Of a stretch of DNA of 64,000 nucleotides, positions 33,867 through 46,109 are shown in pieces. Every line of letters begins with the position of its first letter. Positions within the stretch are counted from its first letter, which is position 1. The translations under genes were made by a program, and so were the position numbers. The stretch covers positions 806,001-870,000 of the forward strand of contig RCTD01000028.1 in NCBI GenBank assembly GCA_014898415.1, read 5' to 3'. The notes under the pieces are model-generated. The model searched no databases. It saw only the letters and a program-made list of their open reading frames with translations, and was not told the DNA's origin. Origin of the DNA: Stromatinia cepivora. Lineage: Eukaryota > Ascomycota > Leotiomycetes > Helotiales > Sclerotiniaceae.

Positions 33867-36800
33867 CAGAATTCTATTTTCCCAAAAACTAAAAAAGGAG
33901 TATATTCTATACTTACCTTTTTTCAAAATAATAACAAATCTAAAAAGAATAAAAAAAGTATCAATTCTGGAAACAATCAAAAAATCAAAAAGATCTAGAA
34001 ATATCCTTACAAAACTGAATCTAAAGTTATAGAATTAATGCTCATCAGAAAAACCAATCCATTATTCAAAAAAGTATTCAATGAAAATAAACTACAAGTA
34101 ATTAAAGATCGAATAAAATCGTATTCATAAAAGTAATTTTATTTTGATTGGATCAAAAGGAAATAAATGAAAAATTCCATTGATCCTTCAGAACCTTCAA
34201 TCAATACTATTATCTTAGATATTCGATATAATTAATCAGGGATATACTTTACAATAATGAAAATATATCATCTATCTAATAGCATTTTACTCGATAATTG
34301 TAATACTATATATATCGTAAACAATATATCTCTATTAAATGATCATCGATATCGATTATTCGATCCCAATAATCTTATAGAAATAAACATTTCCAATTTC
34401 TAAGTTTTAGAATACAAAGTTTATATTATCAAAGGGATTATTAAGAGAGAAAGTTATTTTAATAATGATCTGATTTTGAACGATATAATATTCATCTCTG
34501 GCTTTTATATTAATATCATTTCAAAAGTTTGATTGGAAAAAGCCGGTTTATGATTCTCAGAATATAATTATATTTTTTATAAAAGAGATTATATAAATAG
34601 TATAATAGTTATTCAGTACATTCATACTGAAAATCTTGTATTTTTAAAATACAAATCATTTTTTATTTATTCGAATATTCTTTTATTTATTTCTATAAAT
34701 AATCCTTCTATAATATATTCAATAATAAACAAAAAAATAAACAAAATATTTTATTATTTTCGTAATCTATTTTTTCCAAAAAAAGATACAAATGAAATAT
34801 AGTATAAACATTTCAGACATTTGGGGAAGGAAGCTTTTGAATATTTAGTATTTGTAATATAAAATATTAAAATAAAAGGTATTATTTATTTCAATTATAC
34901 TGATTACACTTATATTTATATAAAACAAATCATTTCTTGTATTTCAAATGATTATTAGTTACCTCAGCTTTTCTACAAAATCCAATAGAATCTTTTTGAT
35001 TTCGATAAAGGATATAATAATATATTATAATTCTTATTGATCAAAGAAATATATTATAATAAGATCTTTTTATATTCAATTTATTACAAAATATATAATA
35101 AAGTATTTACAATTATTCAAAACTTTGTAATCTAGATTCATTGTAAATATGATTTAATAATTGTAATGATTAAACAGGATAATGATATATCTGTTATTGG
35201 AATTATAGGAGCAATATTATTTGAGAAATGGATTAAATAAAAAAGCATCAAATTCGAATTATTTTTATCTTATATGTATAAATCTAATAAAGGATCAAAA
35301 TATATAGGATAAAAAATAATTATAAAATAGATAAAAATATAAATTATAATGAGTTTATCGGACAAATTATAGATGGAAGTGGTGTAAGCTATTATTTATT
35401 TATATAATATAAGTTCTTTGAAGACTAAATCCTTCAAATTGTTTAATGAGGTATTTGATATATGATTCTATAATTACCTTTGCAAAGATAATCCTTTATT
35501 TGTAAAGAAAATATTTAACGATTTTTATTCTAATTAAAATAGAATCTATAAATATAAATACCAAACTTACTCTTTGAATAAAAACAGAAAAGTTGGAATT
35601 AATAGGAAATAATACAAAACCAATCCTTGAGTATATATTAGATATTTAATGGGCTATATTTCAGGCATATTGATTTATTATATATAGATATTCAAACTTG
35701 ATAGAATTATTGTTATTCGAAATATAATGTTTAATAAAGAATTCATTTATTATATAGATTTTATTAATCGAATAATCGATATTCATATTACAGAAAAGCT
35801 TAAGCAATTTATTAGAGCTTTTGATTTATAAGATTATATCAAAATGGATAAAATGATTATTCAAAATGAGGATAATTATAAAGACTTTATTTATCTATTT
35901 ATTTTTATAAATCGAAAAGTTTTTGATTTATTTATTAAATATATTTTAGATCTATTGTTTATAAACGAATTGGTTTCTGGGATAAATACAGATTTAGAGG
36001 ATGATAATGGAAATAAAGAAATCGATTTAAAATTATTCAATCTATTTAATCCTTCAAATAATGAGGATAAGATATATAATAAAGATATACAAATATTGAT
36101 CGATCTTTTTATGGAAGAAACTGAAAAAGTTGATTCTTTTATTAAAAAGTAATTATATTTTATGGGTAAAGATATTGGTATTGTTCAAAAAGATACTCAT
36201 AATAATAATACAGATCCCAATTTTATTGAATATATTGATATAAGGAATATAGAGTATAAGCCTATTAATTGTATTATTGAAATTCTTTATAGTGTATATA
36301 AAAGTGATTTAGAGATTATTTTAATTAATCAACTTTAATATTCCAAAAGGAAATATATATATTAGAATAATCAATTAGAATATTCCATAAAGGAAATCCA
36401 GTTATTATAAAGATTGTTATGCTCTATATATTCATTTGATCGATTTATAAAGGATTTATGGATTTATAATCTTGAATAAATATTTAAAAGAATTTGTATT
36501 ATAAGGATTGAAATACTTAGGGTTTAGATTAATCTATTTGAGTTTCAATTATACAATTACTATTCAGAATTACTTCTTTTCTAAGAATTACTTAGCTTTT
36601 GTATTTCAAAGTAATCAGTATATATACAAAAGCAATTATATATATAATAATATCATTAAAGAAACGATCCCAATATTGAATTTTATATAAGAATTGTTAT
36701 ATTTTAAAGAATAGGTTCAATAGAATTATTTTATTTAAACAATTTTTATTCTATATTTTGATTTAATCAATAAGGAATAAACGATATAAAGGAGTATTCT

Positions 36801-38996
36801 TAATTTGTAATAGTTTATAATATGATCATTATTGGAATTGAAGTAAAACCATTATTGTTTTCCATTTGGTTTATAATTAATAAATTATAGACAATATTAC
36901 TTTCTTGAATTCATATATTTGTAGTTCCAAAGTTACTTCGTTTTTATCATCAATTAGAAAATCATCAAATGGGATATTGATTCAAATAGGATTGCGATTT
37001 TGAGATTAATAATCTTAAGGTTAGGAAAATCTAGTGTGAAATCGATTCTGGATCGGAATCTATAAAACCGATCCCTTTTCAATAAGTGTTTATATATAAA
37101 TATAATAATCAAGATCTAATCATTTGTTATTATTTATGTTTAATAATATAAAGAGATCTTTAAGTTAAGAATACTATTGAGACTATTTACACCGTTATAT
37201 TAGCAGATTGATCATTCTGAATTATAATAGTAATTGTTGCTAAATATAATCTCGAAACAAAACAATATAATATAATCAATATCTTTGTTAATATTCTATA
37301 TAATCTTTTTGGTATTTTAATTATATATTATTTATCTGATAAATACAAAATCCTAAACAAAAATGTTATAATCGATTGAGCTTTATATAATTTACGAGAT
37401 TCCTTAATTATATAGTTTAGGGATTTCATTTTGATATTCGAAAAACTAGGATTGGTATAATACAAAAAGGAATTGTATTTATATATTAATTCAAAATATA
37501 TCGTTATAATTCTTTTCTTTGTAAATAACATTTAGATTATTTATCATAAAAAAAACGAATCAATTACCATAAAGATCATTGAGGGAATCAAAATTGTATA
37601 TGAGTTACGAGATCTGGGAAACACTAAGTGGTTTCTAGATATATATATATTTTATAATCAATTCAAGAAAAAGCTATAATTAATCTATAATATATATATT
37701 GAAAAGATTATTAAGAAATTCAAAGTAACAAATGGGATAGTAAGTATATTGCTTTCGATAATAGTATTTCGGAAAAATCAGGGTTAAGTTTCTATATATA
37801 TTATAAAAATATATCAAAAGAAAATGAATTTAGTATTATATACTATAATCACTATAAAAGTGGATATATCATTTGTTGCTTTGCAATTGAGTTATTATTT
37901 GATCAACCTATCGAGCGATTATATAAAAGCTGTTGATTATTATTTATAATATCTATAGAATATAAAATATCTCGCAATCCAATATAACGATAATCAAATA
38001 CTACAACTTTTTATCTTCTCAAACACTTTTTTTGCAAATAATCCAGATACTCGTCGATCATCTCAAAGATACATTTTATCCCTTTTCGATAATTTAATTA
38101 TATAGAAAACATCCAAATAAAACATTATAATCACCTTGATTAACAAAGTACAGTTTCTCGGAATTGAATATACATTAAAAGAAATTATAGCAACCCTACA
38201 TTTCTTAAAAGAGATTGATTTAGCAGTAAAAGAGCCTGTAACGATCTTCTGCGACAACCAGCAAGCGATCAGATTGGTGGTTGGTGAGAACGAGCGGTTT
38301 CTGAAATAGATAACTGCGCATCATTCTAGGAGCAGATTTAGTTAAACCATACTCCCAAAGATCGATATCTTAGTTCGTTATCTACATTGGATTCATTAAT
38401 TCTCTCTGCTCGATTTATTGATCCTTCGAAGGAATACTGGGATCTTTTCTTATATTCGATTCTTTCAAAGCTTTCTTTTCAATTATTATTTGCTTAATAT
38501 AATTGAGATTCACTTGTTTAGCCTTTTTAGACCCCGAAATCTTAGATATAATAATGATCAATAAAAATTTGATTAAAACAAAAACAAGAAATACGAAAAG
38601 GGGATCTATATATCTTTAAAAATTCATTCATTTTATTTTGCCATTACGATCAATATATTATAATCTAACAATTATATATATTCTCAATTACTACGCTGCA
38701 GAATCGATTATTCATCTGTATTCTTTTGATGGAAAACTTTCTTTTTATTATTCAAAATCTTGATTTCGAAGAATATTGTAGATATCAAGCCAAAGACCAA
38801 AAGAAATTTGCGATTTATATATAATCAAATTTTTCTTTATTCCAAGAGTACCAGAATCATTTCAGATTTATATATTACACCACTCCTTTATTGATATCTG
38901 CCTATAATCGCTTCGCATATTCATTCACGAATTATATGAATTACCATTTTCTATATCTTTCCATTTATTTCAGATCATCTTTCGATCTGGGGAATG

Positions 38997-39306
38997 TATC
39001 ACGGAAAGCCCTATGATCCCCTGTATCTTATAAAGAATCAAAGTATATACTTTTCAATCAAAATAAAGGATCTATTAGTCCTTATCAATCTATTAATTTG
39101 ATAAAATGATCCTGATATACTAATAAACAAAGATCTAATCTAATTAAGGTGTATATCGGCTAGATAACTATTTATTTGTTCTATATATACAGCTCTTGAT
39201 TTATATAATCAAGGGCAAATCATTCAATTCTTTTATTTTATTAATTATGTGTACCATCTATTCCCCGATCCCTGAAAGTGCTCTGTAATCATACTATCCC
39301 GTGATA
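38997..39306 (+). repeat. 3' LTR of Copia-1 (310 bp)
   Basis: Preceded by a purine-rich TCTGGGGAATG polypurine-tract-like sequence and followed by the TSD AGTTC (39307-39311). Confidence 0.92.
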
Positions 39307-40435
39307 AGTTCTCTACTACAATACAAGCTTCAATTCTATCAAATATATTCGTCTTTAATTTATCGAATAATTCTTAATTTAATATATCCTAAATTGTTTA
39401 TAAACAACTCTTTAACCTTTATCTAATATATTCCGATTTGTTTTTATCAATTACAATATCAAGAAATATCTTATATAACCTTATTTTTAAAATCCACCAA
39501 ATATACTCAATAAGATTGAAATCAAAAAAATAAGAAAACTAATCCTTCAATATTAAAATCCTCTTCTTTTGAAATCAATTCTATACTTTATAAATATAAT
39601 AAATAAAAACATTATTCTACATAAATTCATACCCTAGATTCAATCTTTCAAAAGCAGAACCTATTTCAATATCAAGGACCTTGAAATATAAATTAATATT
39701 ATATTTATATTTCTTACTTTCAAAATCTCTATTCATTATATATAGATTACTCTTCCCAAGATCCTAAAAACCCTTTTAGATTATAATCTTTATATTCTTA
39801 TTTGTATTATATATTTAAATCATTCTAGATTTCTATTTCTAAACAAAAATACAAAAGCATCATTCTCCTTTTTTACCCTATCTCTATTTTACAAAACACT
39901 CGTCGCTCTATATAATTAATCCCTATTCCTCTACTATCAACTCCCTATATATTAAGCATTATACAAATCATTTGAGCATATATACCTAAATAAATTCTGA
40001 TTGTTTTTTACACTTCCAATTGATAATTCCATAAACCTTCAAAATCTTTTTAATAATAAAAATACTACATTTAAAGCCTATAATTATTTTTGTTTATATA
40101 TAAATTGATTTTGGATATAATCGAATATATCGAATTAATATACATTCTTCTCTTTCTGTATAAAATCTAATTCGAAAAATACAAAATAGATTCATTCCTT
40201 TATTATATAATATATCTTATTATAAAATATAACAAATAATTCGCACTTCAAGATTGAGATCAATTGCGATACAATAAGGACTAAAACCATTAAAAGCCTT
40301 ACCAATAATTTTGCTACATAAAATATAGAGTAAAATACTTAAAAGCTAGCTTTCTTTCAATATTCAAGATTCTGGGAATATATTATAATATTATTGATGA
40401 ATAAATAATAAAGAAAGTTGAAATTCAATTCGCGA

Positions 40436-40484
40436 AATTTATGCGTTTTTAAGGTTTTGGGGTAATATAAGTGCACGTTTACTG
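40436..40484. repeat. Right terminal inverted repeat of the mariner-like element
   Basis: In reverse complement it begins CAGTAAACGTGCACTTATAT and continues ACCCCAAAACCTT, matching the left end. It is less AT-shifted than the left copy. Confidence 0.7.
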
Positions 40485-40486
40485 TA

Positions 40487-41301
40487 GCATCACCTGCAAA
40501 ATTTGTCCGGATAGTTAAAGTGGAATCTCTATGCTCCATAGTTGACAGGCTCTGAAGAGCACTCAATAAAGTTGGCATGAGGCGCAAGCATTATCTCAAG
40601 CGAAAGTTCATATGAGCTCGGCCGATGATAGCTGCTATTCTATGTTTCTCAGCATTTACCCTTGCAGTATTTGTTGCCTTCAACTACTCTGGCTTTTCAC
40701 TCCCAAAAGTCTTGCCACAAAACCCACAAATTCTCCTCCTCTCCTCATCATCAACATGCTTCATTTCCTGCTCCATCTCCATCCCACCACCCTGTCACTG
40801 CCACCACCAACTTCTTTTTCCTTCACCACCAAGTTTACAGCAAGTAGGGCCTTGCTCGCTTGGGCTCTGTTTACCAAGTATGAAACACCCTTTCTGTTCT
40901 CCATAACTTTCTGAGTCTCCACGCGAACTTCTGTACTTTCTCTCTCTACATATTGCTCAAGATATCTGTCACCGCGACATCCCCCCCCACTTCGGCCCTA
41001 TAAATCCTTTCGCGCCCGAAAGATGAGCTCGGAACTTGTTGCCGTGTTCTCGTTGTTTATGGCCGCATTGGGACAAGCAAGGAATTACGATTATGAGACT
41101 GCTCGACACCGAAACCGTCTCCGATAACTATAGGGACTCACTTAGCTTCCGTGTTATCTCCTTCTGCTACCACCATTAATTATATCCATGGATAAGAATT
41201 TCTATTATCTCTCTTACAAACATCCAGTCTAAGCTTGCTCACACTTTAAAAAAGCATATAGAAGTAATCGATTTAGCAATAGTCTTCGACGCCTATAAAT
41301 T
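40487..41301. other. Gene-free DNA of normal composition right of the nested block
   Basis: The first ~100 bases read in reverse as MPTLLSALQSLSTMEHRDST followed by LTIRTNFAGDA up to the mariner-like end, so a host gene or older repeat may have been split here. At 40625 a short frame starts MIAAILCFSAFTLAVFVAF, signal-peptide-like, but has no supported continuation. A C-run is present at 40981. Confidence 0.4.
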
Positions 41302-41305
41302 AATT

Positions 41306-42014
41306 TGTTCCGGGCCATTGCACAAATCCGGGATTCCGAAATCAACGTAGTATATTTCGAAATAAACTAACTTATTATTGAATACCCTAGCTTATTCGTC
41401 AATCAACCCAATATTTGAATGAACTAGTTGATTACGTAATACACCCGTTTATAGAAATAATGAAACTATTTACAAATAAACTAATTCACTCACAAATATT
41501 TTTCATCATTCCACTATACTAATTTAAGAATAATTAAAATTTACAAAGAATTGAAACTATAAAGATTCAGAACCAATATAGATTCCAGATCTATAGGGAT
41601 TCAAGATATATAAGAAAAAACTTTAATATCATTCGTTTATATTGTATAATAATTCTAATTATGATTTGTATACTAGTTAAGTAGTAGATATAAAAAAAGT
41701 ATTATTATCAAAAGAAAAAAGCAACAATGAAGTTGAAAACGATAATGATAAAATTGAAAATGATAACAATGAAATTGAAAATAGAAATCGACGATAAGGT
41801 TTTGAACTCTTTTTTATATAAAAATATATATATTAGCTTATTGTACAATAAACTTAAAATATTGAATATATTATTTTTGTATAAACTTAGTTCATTTATG
41901 AATACCCTCATTTTTACCATTTTCGATATTAACTAGTTCATTTGACGAATCAGTATATCCCGGAACAAGCCAAATCGATCTCGGAACACCAAACTCGCGC
42001 AACGGCCCGGAACA
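41306..42014. mobile_element. Non-autonomous TIR element, copy 1 (709 bp)
   Basis: The termini are inverted: TGTTCCGGGCCATTGCACAA at the left, and the reverse complement of the right end reads TGTTCCGGGCCGTTGCGCGA. AATT flanks both sides (41302-41305; 42015-42018), suggesting a 4-bp target duplication. No transposase is encoded. The AT-rich interior contains a run of ATGAAGTTGAAAA-like units and two stretches with repeated CTAGYTTATT motifs near each end. It shares ends and interior with 44080-44961. Superfamily is not assignable from the sequence alone. Confidence 0.75.
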
Positions 42015-42018
42015 AATT

Positions 42019-44075
42019 GACTGTTATGTCCTACTAAACATAACAAAAGTTACTTAAAGTAGACAATCCCTGGTGTCCCTCCCCCCATACACAGACCCAC
42101 GAATAGACCCCTCCTTCGTCCGACGTACTGCCAAAAAGAAGATGAGTAATGCTGCCGTTCTTCTGAGCGCCACGTTACGGATCTGTTTTACTTTACCAAA
42201 TTAATATTCTCTTGGAAGCAGCTATTCGTGTAAAGTTGCCACGGAGATTGTCATTTCGGTACTGTTGGATTTCTCTGGATCCCCGAGAAGATTTGGGTAA
42301 GGTGATAAGTATTCACCGACTACTTTGTATGCGGTGCCCTTACCACCATCTAGCGATCGCATTACTCTTTTCCTTCTATGTTGAGCAACGGATAATTCTT
42401 TTTCCATAATGTTAAGTCGTCTAAAATTCCACATGACTTCAAAGAGGTAAAAACTAGTCCTTTACACATTTGCTAGACTCTAGACTTCGCTCTTCAGATT
42501 CGATTACAAGGCAATGGCTCTTTATACATAACGGGAAATAATCATTCGGCTATTCTGTATAACAGCCTCTTTAAAATCGGGGTAAACTGGCGTTCACAAT
42601 GTTTTAGAATTCTTTTTTATATTTGATTATGTGATTATATGATATTAACAAAAAATCAAGTAAATATAAGTATATGATATTTAATGTCGTATAAAAAATA
42701 AAAATAAAAACCCTGCAGAAGGATTTTATTTATAGGTTTTAAAACATTCAAAGATTCATTGTCTGTCCGAACTGTCATCTAGTCGCCAAACTCGAGGCCA
42801 ATGAATATGATATCTCACTTGTTAAATGTTTCGTTACAACATACCAAGCAAAGCTCCTTGTAGCTGAATTCGAGAGGCACTTATTTGAAGCTAATAACCT
42901 TCTGGCAGCGATGTATAAAAGGAGAAAGAGAATGTTGGTATGACCATGGGGGTGGTGAAGTTAATATAGTACTTCTATCGAGGCACTAGCGCGGTCATTA
43001 ACGCGGTCACACAATTACCCGGACAGAGAAGGACTCTTAGGCTTTCGAAACGATTCTGGGAGAATATATATAGTTTGCGTGGGCGACACCCACAGAGTCT
43101 GAACATTGGGGAATAATAGAGAATAGGGAGAGAGACGAGGGGCGCGCCTACTCGCACCCCCAACTTCCCCACTTGCCCTATAACTCTCTAGTTTCAAAAA
43201 TGGCTGATAATTAAGGTCAAATCGTCGAGATTGATGTTCAAAGTTTAATAAAATATCCTCATCTCTCATTTGCTATAAAGGCAAGTATAGTCTTAACTCG
43301 GCAATTATAGGCTAAACTCATTCTTAGCTCTGTAAAGTACAGAATCTAGAAGTCTAACTCAGACTATGCAAATCTCTCATCACAATATAAGAAAGCAGAG
43401 ATTATAATCAAGTACTAAAACTTACAGGAGCTTTGTTATCTTCATCGTATACTAGATTCGAACTCAAAACTAATCAATTAACTAGTTAAAGAGATTCTAT
43501 ATGTATATCACTTGTTATTCATAGGTCTAATAATAAGTAGCAAAATAGTTTCTTATTATCATATTACCTCAGCGTTTATATCTGATTATCAAAGAAATAT
43601 CTAGTAAGATATCTAACTTTAGATATACTAAAACTGTCTATTTATCTCGTTTCTATAGATTAGTAAGTATATCTTAATTACTATCTAAAATTATCTAGAA
43701 TTTATCTTAAATTCTAGACAAGAAAAGAATTAATCATCTACTAAAGGAGTCAAATTTAGTTTCGTCGACGCTCGTTAGTTATTTCACTTCCGGAGGCTAA
43801 TGTAATTAGATTGCTATTCTCCAGCTTATAAAATCAAGGGTTTACAATTAGAATAACAAGAAGTGTATACTAAAATAATAAAATCCAGTTCTATTGACTT
43901 CGTCTAATTGTCTAGTCTTTGTATGCTAATATATTCAATCACTATTCTTGGGTCTAGACAAGTAGAATCTTAAATAGAAGAATGAAATATATACATGGAT
44001 ATATATGAATCTAGTACTCTTAGATTACTCTAGTCATTTTATTCTTGCAGACTGATGTATCTAATCGTTGTTTTA
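42019..44075. other. Gene-free DNA, partly repeat-derived
   Basis: 42019-42970 has normal composition without a supported gene. From 42974 the sequence (GAGGCACTAGCGCGGTCATT) shares wording with 44703-44730 (GAGGCACTAGTGCGAGCACT), hinting at a dispersed repeat. From about 43750 begins a diverged repeat with a recurring TCTAATTGCTATTC core. Confidence 0.4.
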
Positions 44076-45500
44076 GATTTGTTACGGGGCATTGCGCAAT
44101 ATTGACATTCCGAAATCAACTTAGCTCATTTCGGAATGAGCTAGCTTATTAATCAATGCCCTAGCTTATTCACCAATGAGTTTAATTTTGGAATAAACTA
44201 GAGTATTTCGAATACACCTATATATAATAAAATTGAGGCTATTTACAAATAAGCTAGTTCATTCATAAATATTTTTTATACTTTATTTTACTAATTCAAT
44301 AAATAAATTAAAGTTTATAAGGATTTAAAGTCTATAAAACTTATACAAATTCAAAACCTATAAGGATTCAAAATTTATAAAAAAAAGTTTCAATATTATT
44401 CGTTTATTCTATATAGTAGTTCCAATTATGATTCTTATATTAATTAAACAAAAGAAAAAAACGACGATGAAATTGAGAATAGGAATAGAGGCGACGATAA
44501 GATTGAAAATAGGGGTAGGGACGATGAAGTTGAAAATATAGATAATAATTAGCTTGTAGCCCTTTATATTAATGTCGGGATAACTGTATACGGGGAAGTG
44601 AAGCTTATCAACGAACGTAGAATACTTTAGGTAGTTAATACGTTTTGATTTGCCTAAAGAGCTAGAATCTATGGAAGGTGAAGAACTATATAATGGTGCA
44701 TGCCGAGGCACTAGTGCGAGCACTAGTGAGCATGTGATCCTTACCATCCTTACCATGCACGTGATTCATATTCCGACATACTAGTTTATTAGTCAATGAA
44801 CTAGGATATTGAATATATTATTTTTGTATGAACTTAGTTCATTTGTGAATGAATTTAGCTCATTTGCGAATGCCCTCACTTTTTCCAATTTCGATATCAA
44901 CTAACTCATTTCGCAACCTAGTATATTTCGGAATATGGATGTTGCGCAATTCCCCGTAACAGATTTATGGAATCAGAATCTCATAACTAGAAGTACAAGA
45001 CACATCTACTAATATGTCTAAATCTAGTCCTCTCAGACTTCTCTAATCATCTTAATCCCATAGACTAACATATCTAATTGCTATTAAAATCTTCAATAAC
45101 GAAGTTTTTTTTGAGGAAAAAATAAGAAATATTTACTTAAACATCTCAATATAAATTTATTAATATCTTCTAATAAGCTCGTTCCGATAGATTAATACTT
45201 CCAGTCGTCGTCTCAATCCTTTACATCCAAAGCTCTATGATAAAGCAAATAAGATATATCTAATTAGATTTTTTTATCTAACATCACTAATTCCTTCCAG
45301 TCACCTCGTCTTCGTAGTCGGATTAGTGGATGTAATTTTTATTCCGAACTCCTATGACTAGAATTCTATAACAAATCTTAAAATAAATACATCGAAATTT
45401 TTGAACTCAACTTCGCAATTCTTTTTTAAAGCATCTCGTTCGTTCTTGTAGTCAGTACATCTAATTACTATCCCAAGCTTCCAAATCCCAAGCGTAGACA
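43760..45500. repeat. Degenerate, loosely periodic repeat containing ATCTAATTGCTATT cores
   Basis: Related blocks recur near 43800, 43940, 44055, 45075, 45200, 45320 and 45450, each with a CTCGTC/TAGTC lead, a purine-rich gap, ATCTAATTGCTATT and then a TCTAGA-like tail. The period is roughly 120-150 bp. TIR element copy 2 interrupts the array. The match quality is low and judged by eye. Confidence 0.4.
44080..44961. mobile_element. Non-autonomous TIR element, copy 2 (882 bp)
   Basis: The ends are inverted repeats: TGTTACGGGGCATTGCGCAA at the left and, in reverse complement, TGTTACGGGGAATTGCGCAA at the right. Both are followed inward by ATTCCGAAAT. GATT flanks both sides (44076-44079; 44962-44965). 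The interior carries the same GACGATGAARTTGAAAATAG motifs as copy 1 plus about 170 bp extra around 44550-44760. No transposase. It is inserted into the diverged repeat at 43.8-45.5 kb. Confidence 0.78.
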
Positions 45501-45633
45501 ACTAAAGCTCCACTTTTAAGAAATTGAGACTAAAGGTGGAAGATTTGTATATATGAACTGAGTTCCTTAGTAGCTCATTATTTAGTTTAGATGATACTCA
45601 GAGTGCTGACTCTGAGTAATATGGGGGGTATGG

Positions 45634-45741
45634 CATTACAGTGACAGACAACATTACAGTGACAGGCAACATTACAGTGACAGGCAACATTACAGTGACA
45701 GGCAACATTACAGTGACAGGCAACATTACAGTGACAGGCAA
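45634..45741. repeat. 18-bp tandem repeat, six copies
   Basis: Unit CATTACAGTGACAGGCAA repeated exactly six times (108 bp), with a single variant base in the first copy. Because 18 is a multiple of three, one frame reads a six-residue peptide repeat, but no start or gene context supports translation. Confidence 0.95.
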
Positions 45742-45825
45742 TTTGCAGTACTAGTTCTTGTCCAAAAGCATTATTATCATATTATCTACAACGCATAAAG
45801 TACTCGTACTAAAAAGAAAACCCTG

Positions 45826-46080
45826 CTACATCTCCTCAGCGGTAGGAATTCCTCCTCGATGTTGACGAAAATTTGTGCATATCTCAGTGAAACTGCCCTG
45901 TCCCCCGATAAACCCCTCGAAATACACAATGAATGAAATAATAGGAGACAAAGCTGAATACCAAACGCTCGTGGCCTTAATTACCTCAATGAAAAAGAGA
46001 ATACTGCAGGAACCCAATTCATAGACCGCATAATTCAGACTAGAGAATCTCATGACAACAACGAGATGACCGAAGCATAA
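45826..46080 (-). pseudogene. Fragment of a CLN3/battenin (BTN1)-like gene
   Basis: CLN3/Btn1 proteins are multi-spanning lysosomal or vacuolar membrane proteins. The minus strand reads MRFSSLNYAVYELG, a hydrophobic stretch, and then SPIISFIVYFEGFIGGQG followed by SFTEICTNF. This resembles the family's conserved FEG-L-GG-x-YVNTF segment. Reading ends EEM-stop, roughly where the family continues with a further helix. The N-terminal two thirds are absent because the next gene's stop codon lies only about 30 bp away (46110). It is therefore a remnant, not a working gene. The assignment rests on my recollection of the motif and is moderate. Confidence 0.45.
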
Positions 46081-46109
46081 ACTTGTTTGAAAATGTGGTC
46101 TAGAATAGA

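Larger units (their letters stand above)
20682..39306 (+). mobile_element. Copia-1: RIP-mutated Copia-superfamily LTR retrotransposon, itself carrying nested elements
   Basis: Two 310-bp LTRs (20682-20991, 38997-39306) in direct orientation begin TGTCAC and end GTGATA-like. AGTTC flanks both sides as a perfect 5-bp target duplication. Subtracting nested A1 and Copia-2 leaves about 6.8 kb. Internal plus-strand remnants run 33872-38996 in Copia order: protease-like near 34290 (ILLDNCNTIYIVNN), GAG-pre-integrase histidine motif near 34805 (HFRHLGKEAFEYL), integrase-like near 35160, then RNase H just before the 3' LTR near 38130-38330 (FLGIEYTLKE, TIFCDNQQAIRLV, then a TAG). RNase H located last is diagnostic of Copia rather than Gypsy. 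Sequence after the 5' LTR (ATTATAAGCC) is a mutated version of the GGTTATGAGCC primer site. No intact ORF remains. Confidence 0.88.
20475..40484 (-). mobile_element. Tc1/mariner-like DNA transposon remnant, split by Copia-1
   Basis: The ends are imperfect terminal inverted repeats. Both begin CAGTA and share ACTTATATTACCC further in, and each is flanked by TA (20473-20474 and 40485-40486), the Tc1/mariner target duplication. Without the inserted Copia-1 the element is about 1380 bp. The minus strand at about 39312-39760 reads a decayed DDE transposase C-terminus: FDFNLIEYIWWILK corresponds to the family's PDLNPIE-x-WW-LK signature. Downstream IEACIVVEN runs to the Copia-1 boundary, and WYTKY with a stop continues on the far side at 20660-20681. 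Many stops and AT-biased substitutions show it is dead and RIP-like mutated. Confidence 0.8.

Noticed and set aside
41708..41936. Frames inside TIR element copy 1 as a transposase
   Set aside because: Low-complexity Lys/Ile/Phe composition, about 70 codons, no DDE-like motif; explained by the GAAGTTGAAAA units.
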